From contig JAFZOK010000018.1 of the NCBI GenBank assembly GCA_017550655.1, forward strand, positions 186,001 through 250,000: a stretch of DNA of 64,000 nucleotides. The letters are read 5' to 3'. Under the pieces are notes generated by a model. The model searched no databases and had not been told where the DNA came from. It saw only the letters and a list, made by a program, of their open reading frames with translations. Of the stretch, positions 32,429 to 41,145 are shown piece after piece. Position numbers and translations under genes: made by a program. The stretch is from Bacteroidales bacterium. Lineage in GTDB: Bacteria > Bacteroidota > Bacteroidia > Bacteroidales > UBA932. Position 1 is the first letter of the stretch; the number at the start of each line of letters is the position of its first letter.

Positions 32429-33778
32429 CTATCTCAAAATCAATACCAAAGAATCCGCATCGACTCTCTTTTTGATAAATTCTTTCAGACGGCTGATTTC
32501 ATCAGCTGGAATTTCTGTTTTTTCTTTCAGGACAATCTGGGCTGTTACGAAACTTGAAATGTCGTTCGTGTCCTTTCCAGTTTCGATTGTCGGAGCGAGA
32601 CTCAATGTGTTAACCTGCGGATACAAAGTCTGGACCTCGTCAATCATTTGCTTTGCAACAGTCTCGTATCTTGTAAGTTGAGCTATTCTTTCCTGGAGGC
32701 TGGAAATCTCGGCGCTTTGATGCGATATGGTTGCGTTCAGTTCATCCTTTGTGGCGTTGAACATGGAAATGGATCCTTTAAGAGAAAGGATACTGTCAGT
32801 CAGGTTACCCTGAATTATGTTGAGTTCATAATCTCCGAGACCGTAAAAAGGCATTTTGCTTTTAGCCTCGGCGATTTTTGTTTCCGGGATTTCTCTTCCC
32901 ACGGCAGCCAGAGTCAGTGTCTTTTCATTCTTGTCTATGTTCTGGGATACAATCTGGCTTCCGGTGAATGTCATTTCGTTGCTTATGAAATGCTGGAGAT
33001 CTGATGCAAAGAAACTCTCCCTTATAATGTTTACGGTAAATATTGCAGCCGGCACCATCGTGGCCAGCACGATTGCTATCAGATATCCCCTAACCCTCTG
33101 GAAATTACCGTCATCTGGTTTTGCAACATGGCGGAAGCGCATAGCCCTGACTCCTATATAAGTGGCAAGAGCTATGAATACAGTGTTAATGAAATACAGG
33201 AAGAAGGCTCCGAAGAAATATTTCAGGTTAAGGCTGGCTATACCGAATCCCGCCGTGCACAAAGGCGGCATCAGGGCGGTCGCTATCGCTACTCCAGGAA
33301 GAATGTTCCCCTTGTCTTTGGAGGCGATGGCAACAATTCCGGCAGCGCCGCCAAACAGGGCTATCAGAACGTCGTAAAGTGTCGGGGAAGTCCTTGCAAG
33401 AAGTTCGCTCTGGGCTCCGTGATAAGGAGTGAGAGCAAAATATACAGTGGCGGTGATCAGACTTATAAGAGTGGCAACCCCATAGTTGGTGAGGCTTTTC
33501 TTAAGGAGATCGAAGTCGTTGGTTCCCACTGAATAACCCATACCGATTATAGGACCCATCAATGGAGAAATCAACATCGCGCCGATTATTACCGCGGTAG
33601 AATTGACGTTAAGTCCTAAGGAAGCAAGCAATATCGCAAACACGAGAACCCAAAGATAAGGGCCGCGGAAAGTGATGCCGTCGTTTATTCTTTTGACAAC
33701 ATCGCTCTTGTCTGAAAGAAAACCCTTCATCGAGAAGTATTTCCTGATACCCTTGCCTGTTCTTTTTATATCTTCCAT
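32429..33778 (-). CDS. DUF389 (TIGR00341-like) integral membrane protein
   Basis: 449 residues from ATG 33776-33778; the frame continues to a TTG at 33805 that lies inside the promoter box. About six transmembrane helices (about 40-255) have the DUF389 hallmark 'STAVIIGAMLISPLMGPIIGMG' region and 'ATALMPPLCTAGFGIA'. A periplasmic or cytosolic C-terminal part follows, with a coiled coil near 350-390 ('LQERIAQLTRYETVAKQM'). The family has no proven function. The stop is 78 bases before the cysteine hydrolase start. The A/T content appears higher than in neighbours. Confidence 0.85.
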   Translation of the reverse strand: MEDIKRTGKGIRKYFSMKGFLSDKSDVVKRINDGITFRGPYLWVLVFAILLASLGLNVNSTAVIIGAMLISPLMGPIIGMGYSVGTNDFDLLKKSLTNYGVATLISLITATVYFALTPYHGAQSELLARTSPTLYDVLIALFGGAAGIVAIASKDKGNILPGVAIATALMPPLCTAGFGIASLNLKYFFGAFFLYFINTVFIALATYIGVRAMRFRHVAKPDDGNFQRVRGYLIAIVLATMVPAAIFTVNIIRESFFASDLQHFISNEMTFTGSQIVSQNIDKNEKTLTLAAVGREIPETKIAEAKSKMPFYGLGDYELNIIQGNLTDSILSLKGSISMFNATKDELNATISHQSAEISSLQERIAQLTRYETVAKQMIDEVQTLYPQVNTLSLAPTIETGKDTNDISSFVTAQIVLKEKTEIPADEISRLKEFIKKRVDADSLVLILR

Positions 33779-33802
33779 AGCCTGTGATATAAAATCGTTC
33801 TT

Positions 33803-33810
33803 CAAAGATA
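33803..33810 (-). promoter_or_regulatory. -7 box (TATCTTTG) for the DUF389 gene
   Basis: CAAAGATA on the plus strand reads TATCTTTG leftward, 24 bases before ATG 33778. Its position rules out a TTG start at 33805. Confidence 0.55.
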
Positions 33811-33821
33811 GTCTTTTTGAT

Positions 33822-33829
33822 TAAATTTG
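33822..33829 (+). promoter_or_regulatory. -7 box (TAAATTTG) for rarA
   Basis: Exact TAnnTTTG match 21 bases before ATG 33851. It lies 11 bases from the oppositely directed DUF389 box, so the two promoters share upstream DNA. Confidence 0.6.
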
Positions 33830-33850
33830 CGACGGACAAATATACCTGAA

Positions 33851-35137
33851 ATGAATACAGACATCAAGATACCGCTTGCGGAGAGGATCCGTCCCGTTTC
33901 CCTGGACGATTATGTGGGGCAGGAACATCTTGTGGGGAAAGGCAGTGTGCTGCGCAAAATGATAGAAAGCGGCAATCTGTCGTCTTTCATACTCTGGGGG
34001 CCTCCAGGCGTGGGGAAAACCACTCTTGCACACATTATTTCAAAGCAGCTGGACCGCAATTTCTACACTATTTCCGCGGTCAGTTCCGGAGTGAAGGAGG
34101 TGCGTGAGGTTTTTGCCAAGGCAAAGGACAAGAACCTTTTCAATACCAAGACCCCTATTTTATTCATCGACGAGATTCACCGTTTCAACAAAGGGCAGCA
34201 GGACGCCCTGCTGGGTGCCGTTGAAGACGGGACCATCATTTTGATCGGAGCCACAACTGAAAACCCTTCCTTTGAGGTGATCAGCCCGCTTCTGTCTCGT
34301 TGCCAGGTGTTTGTGCTGAAGGAACTTAGCGTGGAAAATCTGGACACCCTTCTGAAGCGTGCGCTGGAGAAGGACCCCTATCTGTCATCGAGGAATATAA
34401 AGGTCACCGAAAAGGAAGCCCTGTTCCGCTATAGCGGCGGAGATGCCCGCAAGCTCCTGAATGTGCTGGAGATTATTGTGGGCAGTTTTCCTGAGGGAGA
34501 AGACATCGAGATTACAAACGATGTCGTGAAGGAGCGCCTGCAGGAGAATATGGCTCTTTACGACAAGAACGGAGAGCAGCATTACGATATCATATCGGCC
34601 TTCATTAAGAGTCTCAGGGGCTCGGATCCAAATGCGGCGGTTTACTGGCTGGCCAGAATGATCAAGGGCGGGGAAGATCCCCTCTTCATCGCGCGCCGTA
34701 TGGTGATCCTTGCCGCAGAGGACATAGGGCTTGCAAATCCGAATGCCCTGCTGCTGGCACAAAGCACATTTGCCGCTGTTCAGCAGATTGGAATGCCGGA
34801 GGGCAGAATACCTCTCTCCGAGTGTGCCATCTATCTGGCTACCAGCCCGAAAAGCAACTCGTCCATTATGGCCATAGATGTGGCGCTCAGTCTTGTGGAG
34901 CAAAGCGGAGACCTGAGTGTTCCGCTCCATCTGAGAAACGCCCCTACCCGTCTTATGAAGGAGTTGGGATACCATCAGGGATACAAGTACGCTCACGACT
35001 ATGAGGGTAATTTCGCAGACCTCGAATTCCTTCCGGAAGAAGTGTCCGGAACCAGGATTTACGAGCCATCCTCCAACCGCAGCGAAGACGAGATCAGAAG
35101 GCGTCTGAAATTGCTCTGGGAGAAATACAATTACTGA
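33851..35137 (+). CDS. rarA: Replication-associated recombination protein RarA (MgsA)
   Basis: 428 residues from ATG 33851. AAA+ ATPase of the clamp-loader clade: 'RPVSLDDYVGQEHLVG' at the N-terminus, Walker A 'WGPPGVGKTTLAHII' (about 50-64), Walker B 'LFIDEIHRFNKGQQDALL', sensor 1 'IGATTENPSFEV' and the C-terminal tetramerisation region 'PEGRIPLSECAIYLATSPKS'. It acts at stalled replication forks and ssDNA gaps. Cytosolic, nucleoid-associated. Monocistronic or followed by kdsA, which has its own promoter 10 bases after the stop. Confidence 0.95.
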   Translation: MNTDIKIPLAERIRPVSLDDYVGQEHLVGKGSVLRKMIESGNLSSFILWGPPGVGKTTLAHIISKQLDRNFYTISAVSSGVKEVREVFAKAKDKNLFNTKTPILFIDEIHRFNKGQQDALLGAVEDGTIILIGATTENPSFEVISPLLSRCQVFVLKELSVENLDTLLKRALEKDPYLSSRNIKVTEKEALFRYSGGDARKLLNVLEIIVGSFPEGEDIEITNDVVKERLQENMALYDKNGEQHYDIISAFIKSLRGSDPNAAVYWLARMIKGGEDPLFIARRMVILAAEDIGLANPNALLLAQSTFAAVQQIGMPEGRIPLSECAIYLATSPKSNSSIMAIDVALSLVEQSGDLSVPLHLRNAPTRLMKELGYHQGYKYAHDYEGNFADLEFLPEEVSGTRIYEPSSNRSEDEIRRRLKLLWEKYNY

Positions 35138-35147
35138 CCATTTTTTA

Positions 35148-35155
35148 TACATTTG
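35148..35155 (+). promoter_or_regulatory. -7 box (TACATTTG) for kdsA, probably leaderless
   Basis: TAnnTTTG match ends 4 bases before the ATG at 35160. Given that this box is centred at about -7, transcription should begin at or within a base or two of the ATG. Confidence 0.6.
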
Positions 35156-35159
35156 CACG

Positions 35160-35987
35160 ATGAAAAATTTGGAACTGGTTACAGATTATAACAACGGGAT
35201 GTTTTTCCTCATGGCAGGTCCATGCGTGATTGAGGGCGAGGAAATAACCCGGTCCATAGCCGCTACTCTCAAGGAACTGACTGCAAAGTATAAGATTCCT
35301 TTCATTTTCAAGGCTTCATACAAGAAGGCAAACCGCTCCAAGATCACCTCTTTCACAGGTATCGGAGACAAGGAAGGCCTTGCCCTTTTACAATCTATAA
35401 GGAAAGAACTTGGAGTGGCGATTGTCACCGATATACATAGCGCCCAGGAGGCTGCACTTGCCGCTTCATACGATATTGACATTCTCCAGATTCCTGCTTT
35501 CCTCTGCCGTCAGACTGAGCTTCTGCAGGCCGCGGCCGCAACCGGCAAGTGGGTCAATATCAAGAAGGGACAGTTCCTCTCTCCAGAGGCTATGACATTT
35601 GCCGTTCAGAAGGTCCGCGACAGCGGCAACCCTAACGTGATGCTTACTGAAAGAGGCAGCCAGTTCGGCTACGGAGACCTTGTGGTAGATTTCCGCAGCA
35701 TCCCGAAGATGCAGAAATTCGGTTGCCCTGTGGTTCTGGATGTCACCCACTCTCTCCAGAAGCCTAACCAGATGTCCGGAGTTACAGGCGGAGAGCCTGA
35801 ACTGATTCCCCACATTGCCCGTGCCGGCATAGCAGCCGGAGCGGACGGACTGTTTATGGAAACCCATCCGGACCCTGCTTCCGCAAAGAGCGATGGAGCC
35901 AACATGCTGAACCTGGCCCTTATGGACGGCCTTCTGGCACAGTTGGTTGAACTCAGAAAGACAATGAACTCCATAGAAAAGAAATAA
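35160..35987 (+). CDS. kdsA: 2-dehydro-3-deoxyphosphooctonate aldolase (Kdo8P synthase)
   Basis: 275 residues of a TIM-barrel DAHP/Kdo8P synthase. 'AGPCVIEGEE', 'FKASYKKANRSKITSFTG' (PEP and arabinose-5-phosphate contacts), 'FLCRQTELLQAAA', 'TERGSQFGYGDLVVDF' and 'VVLDVTHSLQKP' are present. It condenses arabinose-5-phosphate with PEP to Kdo8P for lipid A core. Residue 22 is Cys where the E. coli metal-independent enzyme has Asn; with the His in VTHS, the Glu in METHPDP and an Asp in KSDGAN the four metal ligands of the metal-dependent class are present. The next Kdo step, KdsC, is encoded 20 kb away at 55995. Confidence 0.95.
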   Translation: MKNLELVTDYNNGMFFLMAGPCVIEGEEITRSIAATLKELTAKYKIPFIFKASYKKANRSKITSFTGIGDKEGLALLQSIRKELGVAIVTDIHSAQEAALAASYDIDILQIPAFLCRQTELLQAAAATGKWVNIKKGQFLSPEAMTFAVQKVRDSGNPNVMLTERGSQFGYGDLVVDFRSIPKMQKFGCPVVLDVTHSLQKPNQMSGVTGGEPELIPHIARAGIAAGADGLFMETHPDPASAKSDGANMLNLALMDGLLAQLVELRKTMNSIEKK

Positions 35988-36000
35988 ATCGTTTTAAGAT

Positions 36001-37896
36001 ATGTTTTTGACATCTGATTTTTCTAAAAGGTACGAGAAACTGCCTGTAAAGATTTTTAATGAACAGAAAGAGGCCTCCAAGGTCATCGTAAGAGATGTAA
36101 TGGTTCAGGCCAAGAAGAAGGCAGCTGAGGGAAAGAACCTTGTTCTGGCACTGGCGGCATCGTCTGCCTGCCTCCAGGTTTATGACGACTTTATCACTGC
36201 GGTAAAGGAGAAGAAAATGAGCTTCAAGAATATTGAAGTATTCGGAATGGACGATTATTATCCACTGGACCGCAACGAATTGCAGAGCCATTACAGGTTC
36301 CTCAAGGAATGTCTGCTGGACGATGTGGATATTCCGGCAAAGAACATCCATTTCATAGACAGTTCCAAGAGGGACAAGATGGAGGAATATTGCCAGAACT
36401 ACGAGAAGGAAATAGAGAAGGCCGGCGGAATAGATATCGTCATTACCGGCAATATGGCAATGAACGAGCCTGGTTCTCCATATAACTCCCGCACAAGGAA
36501 GATAAACCTCAACTTCACAACCAGAGTTGGTGCCGCGAGCGAATTCTTCGGAGTGGACGACGTTCCTTACTACGCCATTACGATGGGTATCGCCACTATC
36601 TTGGAAGCCAAGAAGATATACTATCTTGCCTGGGGAGAGGGCAGCGCTCCTAAGATCAAGAAGATCGTCGAGGGCGAGGTTACCAAGATGGTTCCGGCCT
36701 CCTATCTCCAGGAACACGGCAATGCCCATATTATCCTTGACAGGGCTGCTGCCGTAAACCTTACCAGAATCGAGACCCCTTGGCTCACAGACAAGGTTAA
36801 CTGGACTCCTTATCTTATCCGCAAGTCCGTATTCTGGCTTTGCCTTAAGCTCGGCAAGCCGATTCTCAAGCTTACTGACCGCGACTATAACGATAACGGA
36901 ATGGCAGACCTGGTTACCGAGAAAGGTCCTGCAAGCCAGATTAATATAAAGGTGTTCAACGATCTTCAGCACACCATCAGCGGATGGCCGGGAGGAAAAC
37001 CTAACACAGATGACTCAACCCGTCCTGAAAGGGCTTTGCCTTATCCTAAGAGGGTTGTTGTATTCTCCCCTCACCCGGATGACGACGTGATTTCAATGGG
37101 AGGAACCCTTGCCCGTCTTGCTGAGCACGGACACGATATTCACGTGGCATACCAGACCAGCGGAAACATAGCAGTGTTCGACCACGATGTTATCAGGTAT
37201 CTGGATTTTATCCGCGACAGCGCTGACATATTCGACATTGACCCTAAGAACGCCGATGCGCTTTTCAAGAAGATAGAAAAGGAGCTTGCCAAGAAGCATC
37301 CGGGACAGGCAGATCCGCTGATTGTCCGCAGGATAAAGACTTATATCCGCCGCAGCGAGGCCCGCAGCGCCTGCCGTTATCTTGGTATTCCTGACGATCA
37401 CGTGAACTTCCTCTCCCTGCCATTCTACGAGACCGGTGGAGTCAAGAAGAAGCCACTCGGAAAGAAAGATATTGAAATCGTGAAGAAACTCCTCCAGAGA
37501 ATCAAGCCTCACCAGATATTTGCTGCTGGAGACCTCTCCGACCCTCACGGAACACACAGGGTTTGCTTCCAGGCAGTTATCAAGGCCTGCGAAGAGCTTA
37601 AGGACGAGCCTTGGTTCAAGGATTGCCGCATCTGGATGTACAGAGGCGCTTGGCAGGAGTGGGATGTCGCCGAGGCAGAAATGGCAGTTCCTCTGAGTCC
37701 TGAGGAAGTGAAGATCAAGCGCAGTGCCATCTTCCGCCACCAGTCCCAGAAGGATTACCCTCTGTTCCCTGGTTCAGACTCCAGAGAGTTCTGGCTCAGG
37801 GCCGAGGAGAGAAACCACAACACAGCTGTCATTTTCGACAAGCTCGGAATGGCTGAGTACCAGGCAATAGAGCTCTTCGTCAAATACAAGTGGTAA
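36001..37896 (+). CDS. NagB-like isomerase domain fused to LmbE/PIG-L deacetylase domain
   Basis: 631 residues. The N-terminal domain (about 1-290) has the glucosamine-6-phosphate deaminase fold ('NIEVFGMDDYYPL', 'AMNEPGSPYNSRTRKINLN'). The C-terminal domain (about 346-620) is LmbE/PIG-L-like with the zinc motif 'FSPHPDDDVISMGG' and 'DPHGTHRVC', suggesting N-deacetylation of a sugar amide. In E. coli NagB the catalytic loop is NDGHIAFNEP; here it reads ITGNMAMNEP (about 148-157), so the catalytic Asp141 and His143 are replaced by Thr and Asn, and the sugar-phosphate loop TGSTP is AASSAC. The deaminase may be altered or dead. Such fusions are known in Bacteroidota. The ATG of the CBM9-like gene overlaps the stop by one base. 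Confidence 0.87.
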   Translation: MFLTSDFSKRYEKLPVKIFNEQKEASKVIVRDVMVQAKKKAAEGKNLVLALAASSACLQVYDDFITAVKEKKMSFKNIEVFGMDDYYPLDRNELQSHYRFLKECLLDDVDIPAKNIHFIDSSKRDKMEEYCQNYEKEIEKAGGIDIVITGNMAMNEPGSPYNSRTRKINLNFTTRVGAASEFFGVDDVPYYAITMGIATILEAKKIYYLAWGEGSAPKIKKIVEGEVTKMVPASYLQEHGNAHIILDRAAAVNLTRIETPWLTDKVNWTPYLIRKSVFWLCLKLGKPILKLTDRDYNDNGMADLVTEKGPASQINIKVFNDLQHTISGWPGGKPNTDDSTRPERALPYPKRVVVFSPHPDDDVISMGGTLARLAEHGHDIHVAYQTSGNIAVFDHDVIRYLDFIRDSADIFDIDPKNADALFKKIEKELAKKHPGQADPLIVRRIKTYIRRSEARSACRYLGIPDDHVNFLSLPFYETGGVKKKPLGKKDIEIVKKLLQRIKPHQIFAAGDLSDPHGTHRVCFQAVIKACEELKDEPWFKDCRIWMYRGAWQEWDVAEAEMAVPLSPEEVKIKRSAIFRHQSQKDYPLFPGSDSREFWLRAEERNHNTAVIFDKLGMAEYQAIELFVKYKW

Positions 37897-38684
37897 TGAA
37901 GAGTATTCTTTTAAGAATGATGTTTCCTGCAATGTGCGGCATTTTGCTGTGCGCTGCAGGAAATTTTTTATACGGACAAACCAGACCTAAACCCAAGATG
38001 GAAAAGATCAAGCTTGCAAAGGTTTCACACGTGGATTTTGAATGCGCCAATCCTTGCTTCAGGGAAATAGAGAATAAGTTTGAAACAATTGCTTCAAATG
38101 CCGTGGATGTTGTCAACTGGCCCGACAGGAACGGAGATTATTCCCCAAAGGCTTCGTTCAAGATAATGTACTCTGATTCATATCTGTACATCAGGTATCA
38201 GGTAGAGGAGACCGAGCTCAGGGCCACTTTCCCGGCCGACTCTGGAGCCCGTCCGTGGACTGATGACTGTATGGAACTGTTTATCCTCCCTGACGAGGAA
38301 ACGGGAGTTTACTACAACATCGAGATGAACTGCATCGGACGCGGAATCGTTGGATACGGACCTTCCAAGCAGGGCAGAGAGCATTTTGAAAAGGAGAGAA
38401 TGGACAGGATTCTGCGTTACAGCTCTCTTGGAACCGAGGCATTCGGGACAAGGATTGCTTCTGACAGCGAGCCATTCAAATGGTCTATGATAATTGCCGT
38501 TCCTCTGGATTTGATTCTTCAGGGAAAGGATGTTTCCACATTAAAGGGAAGGACGGCACGGGGAAATGTCTTCAAATGCGGAGACGACATGCAGCACCGC
38601 CACTATCTGACATGGAATCCTGTCGGAACGGAAAGGCCTGATTATCACCGTCCGGAGTTCTTCGGGTATTTTGAATTTGAATAG
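37896..38684 (+). CDS. Secreted CBM9-like (carbohydrate-binding family 9-like) protein
   Basis: 262 residues from ATG 37896, whose A is the last base of the preceding TAA. A signal peptide (about 1-27, ending LYGQ) is followed by a DOMON/CBM9-like beta-sandwich (about 50-260): 'YSDSYLYIRYQVEETELRA', 'PWTDDCMELFILPDEETGVYYNIEMNC', 'FKWSMIIAVPLDLI' and 'GNVFKCGDD'. Such domains bind sugars in exported enzymes or stand alone. The coupling to the cytosolic NagB/LmbE fusion suggests a common amino-sugar theme (inference). It ends two bases before tamL's convergent stop. Confidence 0.83.
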   Translation: MKSILLRMMFPAMCGILLCAAGNFLYGQTRPKPKMEKIKLAKVSHVDFECANPCFREIENKFETIASNAVDVVNWPDRNGDYSPKASFKIMYSDSYLYIRYQVEETELRATFPADSGARPWTDDCMELFILPDEETGVYYNIEMNCIGRGIVGYGPSKQGREHFEKERMDRILRYSSLGTEAFGTRIASDSEPFKWSMIIAVPLDLILQGKDVSTLKGRTARGNVFKCGDDMQHRHYLTWNPVGTERPDYHRPEFFGYFEFE

Positions 38685-38686
38685 AA

Positions 38687-41017
38687 TTAGAACGGATAGC
38701 CGATACCGAAACTGATTTCGAAGTTATCCTTCTTGAGCCATTTGTCCGGCCCTGTCCACTGGGATGTGGCCGGATTATATGTTTTGAATCCGAGATCCAG
38801 ACGTATGACTGCAAAGTCCAGGTCCAGCCTCAGGCCGACTCCCCAGTCCAGGGCCAGATGCTTGTAGAAATCCTTTGTGTGAAACACTCCCTTAGGGTCT
38901 GCTTCTTCTCCTGTAACCTTGTTCTTGCGGTCGAATGTCCAGATATTACCAAGGTCTGAGAATACAGCTCCGTTAAGGAATGAAATTATCGGGAAACGAT
39001 ACTCCATATTGGCTTCAAGCTTGATGTCTCCCGTCTGGTTCGGGATTCTGAAGGCGCTGTCTCTCGGGGCATAACCCGGGCCTAGTGTTCTTGGCTGCCA
39101 GCCTCTCATATCGTAGGCTCCTCCACCCCAGAACATTTTCTCCAGAGGAAGCATCCTGGAGTTGCCATATCCCTTGCCGACTCCTCCCAAGGCTCTGAAT
39201 GCGAGCATGTGGTTAGGATTTGCTCCGAACTTGAACGTGTAAACTCCACTCATTTCCATCCTGAAATACTGGGAATAAGGGGATTTCCAGATCATTCTCT
39301 CTCCCCTGTCGTTTTTCTTCATCTGGGAGTTGAAGAGACTTACAACATTTCCGGAAAGATCCAGACCATATCTTATATACCAGAAATTACGTACCGGTTT
39401 AATGGATGGGTCTGAGATGTAATAAACGCTGGCCCCTACTCCGAGGTCGAAGTGGTTGCTGTAGCTGTTTTTCAGATAAGGATCGCTGAGCTTATTGTAG
39501 AAGGTGGAATCCAGGTTGTAGATTCTCACGATGTTTGCCTGTATCGGAGAAACTTTCCAAAACAGTTTGCGCTTGACATTCCAGCTGTAGTTATAGCTGG
39601 CAGACAGTATATTGCGTGTATACTCCGGCCTTGTCTGATAGCTGTAGGATGTTGCAACCTCAGTGTGCGGGATTGTTCTTGACCGGAACCATTTGCCAGG
39701 GGCAAACAAAAAGCGCGGTATATCAAGGGTGGTGTTTATACCTATCTCGGTTGAATGGATGTTGCTGTGCAGTTTGAACTGGAAATCTCCCATCAGTCCT
39801 ACTGTCAGCACTTCCGCTCCCCTGAAAACGTTCTTGTGGAAATACGATATTGCAGGAGAAATACCCAGAAGTCCGTTGGCATTTGTGCTTCCCTGGAGAT
39901 CCACCTTGAATCCCTGAACGTTGGTAGCCTGCAGTGTGATGGAAGTCTGCACGCCGGACGAATCCACCTCCTGCTGCTGGATGTTTACGCTTGAGAAGAG
40001 GTTAAGGCTGGAGAATCTGGAATAAGTAGACTCGACTATGTCTTCGTTGTATTGCTCACCCGGCTTTATCAGATTCAGGCGGTTCAGGACCTTCTTCCTT
40101 ACCAGATTGCCTGTCTGCGAGAAACTTATAACCTTAATGTTTCCGTATGGGATGGTGTCTATCTGGTTTCTCCAGACGGTTAGAAGTGAATCTCTTCTAG
40201 CCGTGAACGAAGAATCCATTTCGGTTCTGGCTGAACGGATCTGGTTGAAATTCCTTCTTGTGGAAACCAGCACGTCCGAGAATGTGAAAACCTTGTGCGG
40301 TCTTGCGTCCTTAGGGCTTGAGCTTCTCAGATAATCCTTGATTGCAATGTCCAGATGGCTCTTTCCATTATGAGCCAAAGTGTCTCCGGTAAAGAACAGG
40401 TAACCTTTGTCAAACCCGTAATAGCCTTTGTTCCTGAAGATTTCCGCAACCCTTTCAGATTCCTGTTCCAGAATGTCCTCGGAGAGCCAGTCCCCTTCCT
40501 TGACCAGGCTTTCACTCCTGTTTGCAGACATAATGTCGTACATATCCACATCCGGAATCGTGTAGGTAATGGTATCAATAATGTAACGGTTGCCCGGAGT
40601 AACTGTGTATGTAACCTTTGTTTTCTTTTTTTCTGTACTGAAGGAAGTTGTGATCTTAGAGTCGTAGAAGCCTTTGAACTTCATGTGGTTGAGCATATTC
40701 TTCGCGGAACTCTCCACAAGGTCTTCGTCAAAAATGAGAGGAGGGGTGCCCATTTTCTCGGCGATTTTGTCCCATCCTCTGCCGGTCCCCTTTCCGGTAT
40801 TGTAAAGGGCGACGCTGAACTGATAGCCCATAATGCCTTTTTTCGGGGTCTGCTTAATGTATTTGGCAAGGTCGCTGAGTTCCTCCGGCTTGTCTTTTGT
40901 AAAGACTATCTCGTTGGCTGTGAGCATACTCTGGCCTTCAGGAATGACCTTTGTCATACTGCAGGAGTATAGCAGCGCACAGAGCGAGAAGACGGTTATC
41001 AGGGCTTTTGCTTTCAT
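38687..41017 (-). CDS. TamL-like outer-membrane lipoprotein of the BamA/TamA superfamily
   Basis: 776 residues from ATG 41015-41017 (TTG 41029 rejected). A lipoprotein signal 'SLCALLYSC' places the lipidated Cys at residue 19. POTRA-like modules follow (about 90-375; 'MKFKGFYDSKITTSF', 'RVAEIFRNKGYYGFDKGYLFF') and then a C-terminal Omp85 beta-barrel (about 400-776) ending in the aromatic 'GIGYPF'. The conserved barrel motif 'KMFWGGGAYDMRGWQPRTLGPG' is present. Bacteroidota use such a lipidated TamA relative (TamL) with TamB for envelope assembly. No tamB is in the window. Confidence 0.88.
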   Translation of the reverse strand: MKAKALITVFSLCALLYSCSMTKVIPEGQSMLTANEIVFTKDKPEELSDLAKYIKQTPKKGIMGYQFSVALYNTGKGTGRGWDKIAEKMGTPPLIFDEDLVESSAKNMLNHMKFKGFYDSKITTSFSTEKKKTKVTYTVTPGNRYIIDTITYTIPDVDMYDIMSANRSESLVKEGDWLSEDILEQESERVAEIFRNKGYYGFDKGYLFFTGDTLAHNGKSHLDIAIKDYLRSSSPKDARPHKVFTFSDVLVSTRRNFNQIRSARTEMDSSFTARRDSLLTVWRNQIDTIPYGNIKVISFSQTGNLVRKKVLNRLNLIKPGEQYNEDIVESTYSRFSSLNLFSSVNIQQQEVDSSGVQTSITLQATNVQGFKVDLQGSTNANGLLGISPAISYFHKNVFRGAEVLTVGLMGDFQFKLHSNIHSTEIGINTTLDIPRFLFAPGKWFRSRTIPHTEVATSYSYQTRPEYTRNILSASYNYSWNVKRKLFWKVSPIQANIVRIYNLDSTFYNKLSDPYLKNSYSNHFDLGVGASVYYISDPSIKPVRNFWYIRYGLDLSGNVVSLFNSQMKKNDRGERMIWKSPYSQYFRMEMSGVYTFKFGANPNHMLAFRALGGVGKGYGNSRMLPLEKMFWGGGAYDMRGWQPRTLGPGYAPRDSAFRIPNQTGDIKLEANMEYRFPIISFLNGAVFSDLGNIWTFDRKNKVTGEEADPKGVFHTKDFYKHLALDWGVGLRLDLDFAVIRLDLGFKTYNPATSQWTGPDKWLKKDNFEISFGIGYPF

Positions 41018-41026
41018 AATTGCCTT

Positions 41027-41034
41027 CAAAATTA
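41027..41034 (-). promoter_or_regulatory. -7 box (TAATTTTG) for tamL
   Basis: CAAAATTA on the plus strand reads TAATTTTG leftward, 9 bases before ATG 41017. A TTG lies 22 bases upstream, one base longer than the usual spacing. Confidence 0.5.
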
Positions 41035-41066
41035 CTCAAAAACCGCCAAATAATGCCAATAATGAA

Positions 41067-41074
41067 TATATTTG
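41067..41074 (+). promoter_or_regulatory. -7 box (TATATTTG) for the arginine decarboxylase gene
   Basis: Exact TAnnTTTG match 71 bases before ATG 41146, giving one of the longest leaders in the window (about 65 bases), which holds the hairpin and repeats described separately. Confidence 0.6.
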
Positions 41075-41085
41075 CATTGCAATAG

Positions 41086-41108
41086 GCAATCCGACTCACT
41101 TGGATTGC
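41086..41108 (+). promoter_or_regulatory. Leader hairpin and direct repeat before arginine decarboxylase
   Basis: GCAATCC (41086-41092) pairs perfectly with GGATTGC (41102-41108) around a 9-base loop. The right arm and its flank (ACTTGGATTG) are repeated at 41131-41140, just before the ATG at 41146, so the left arm could pair with either copy. Alternative pairing could expose or hide the start region. No T-run follows, so not a simple terminator. Confidence 0.5.
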
Positions 41109-41145
41109 TCAAAAAATAATAAACTAACTTACTTGGATTGGCAAT

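Noticed and set aside
35953-36972. 339-codon antisense frame over the NagB/LmbE fusion
   Set aside because: No recognisable domain, and the plus-strand gene is a clear match.
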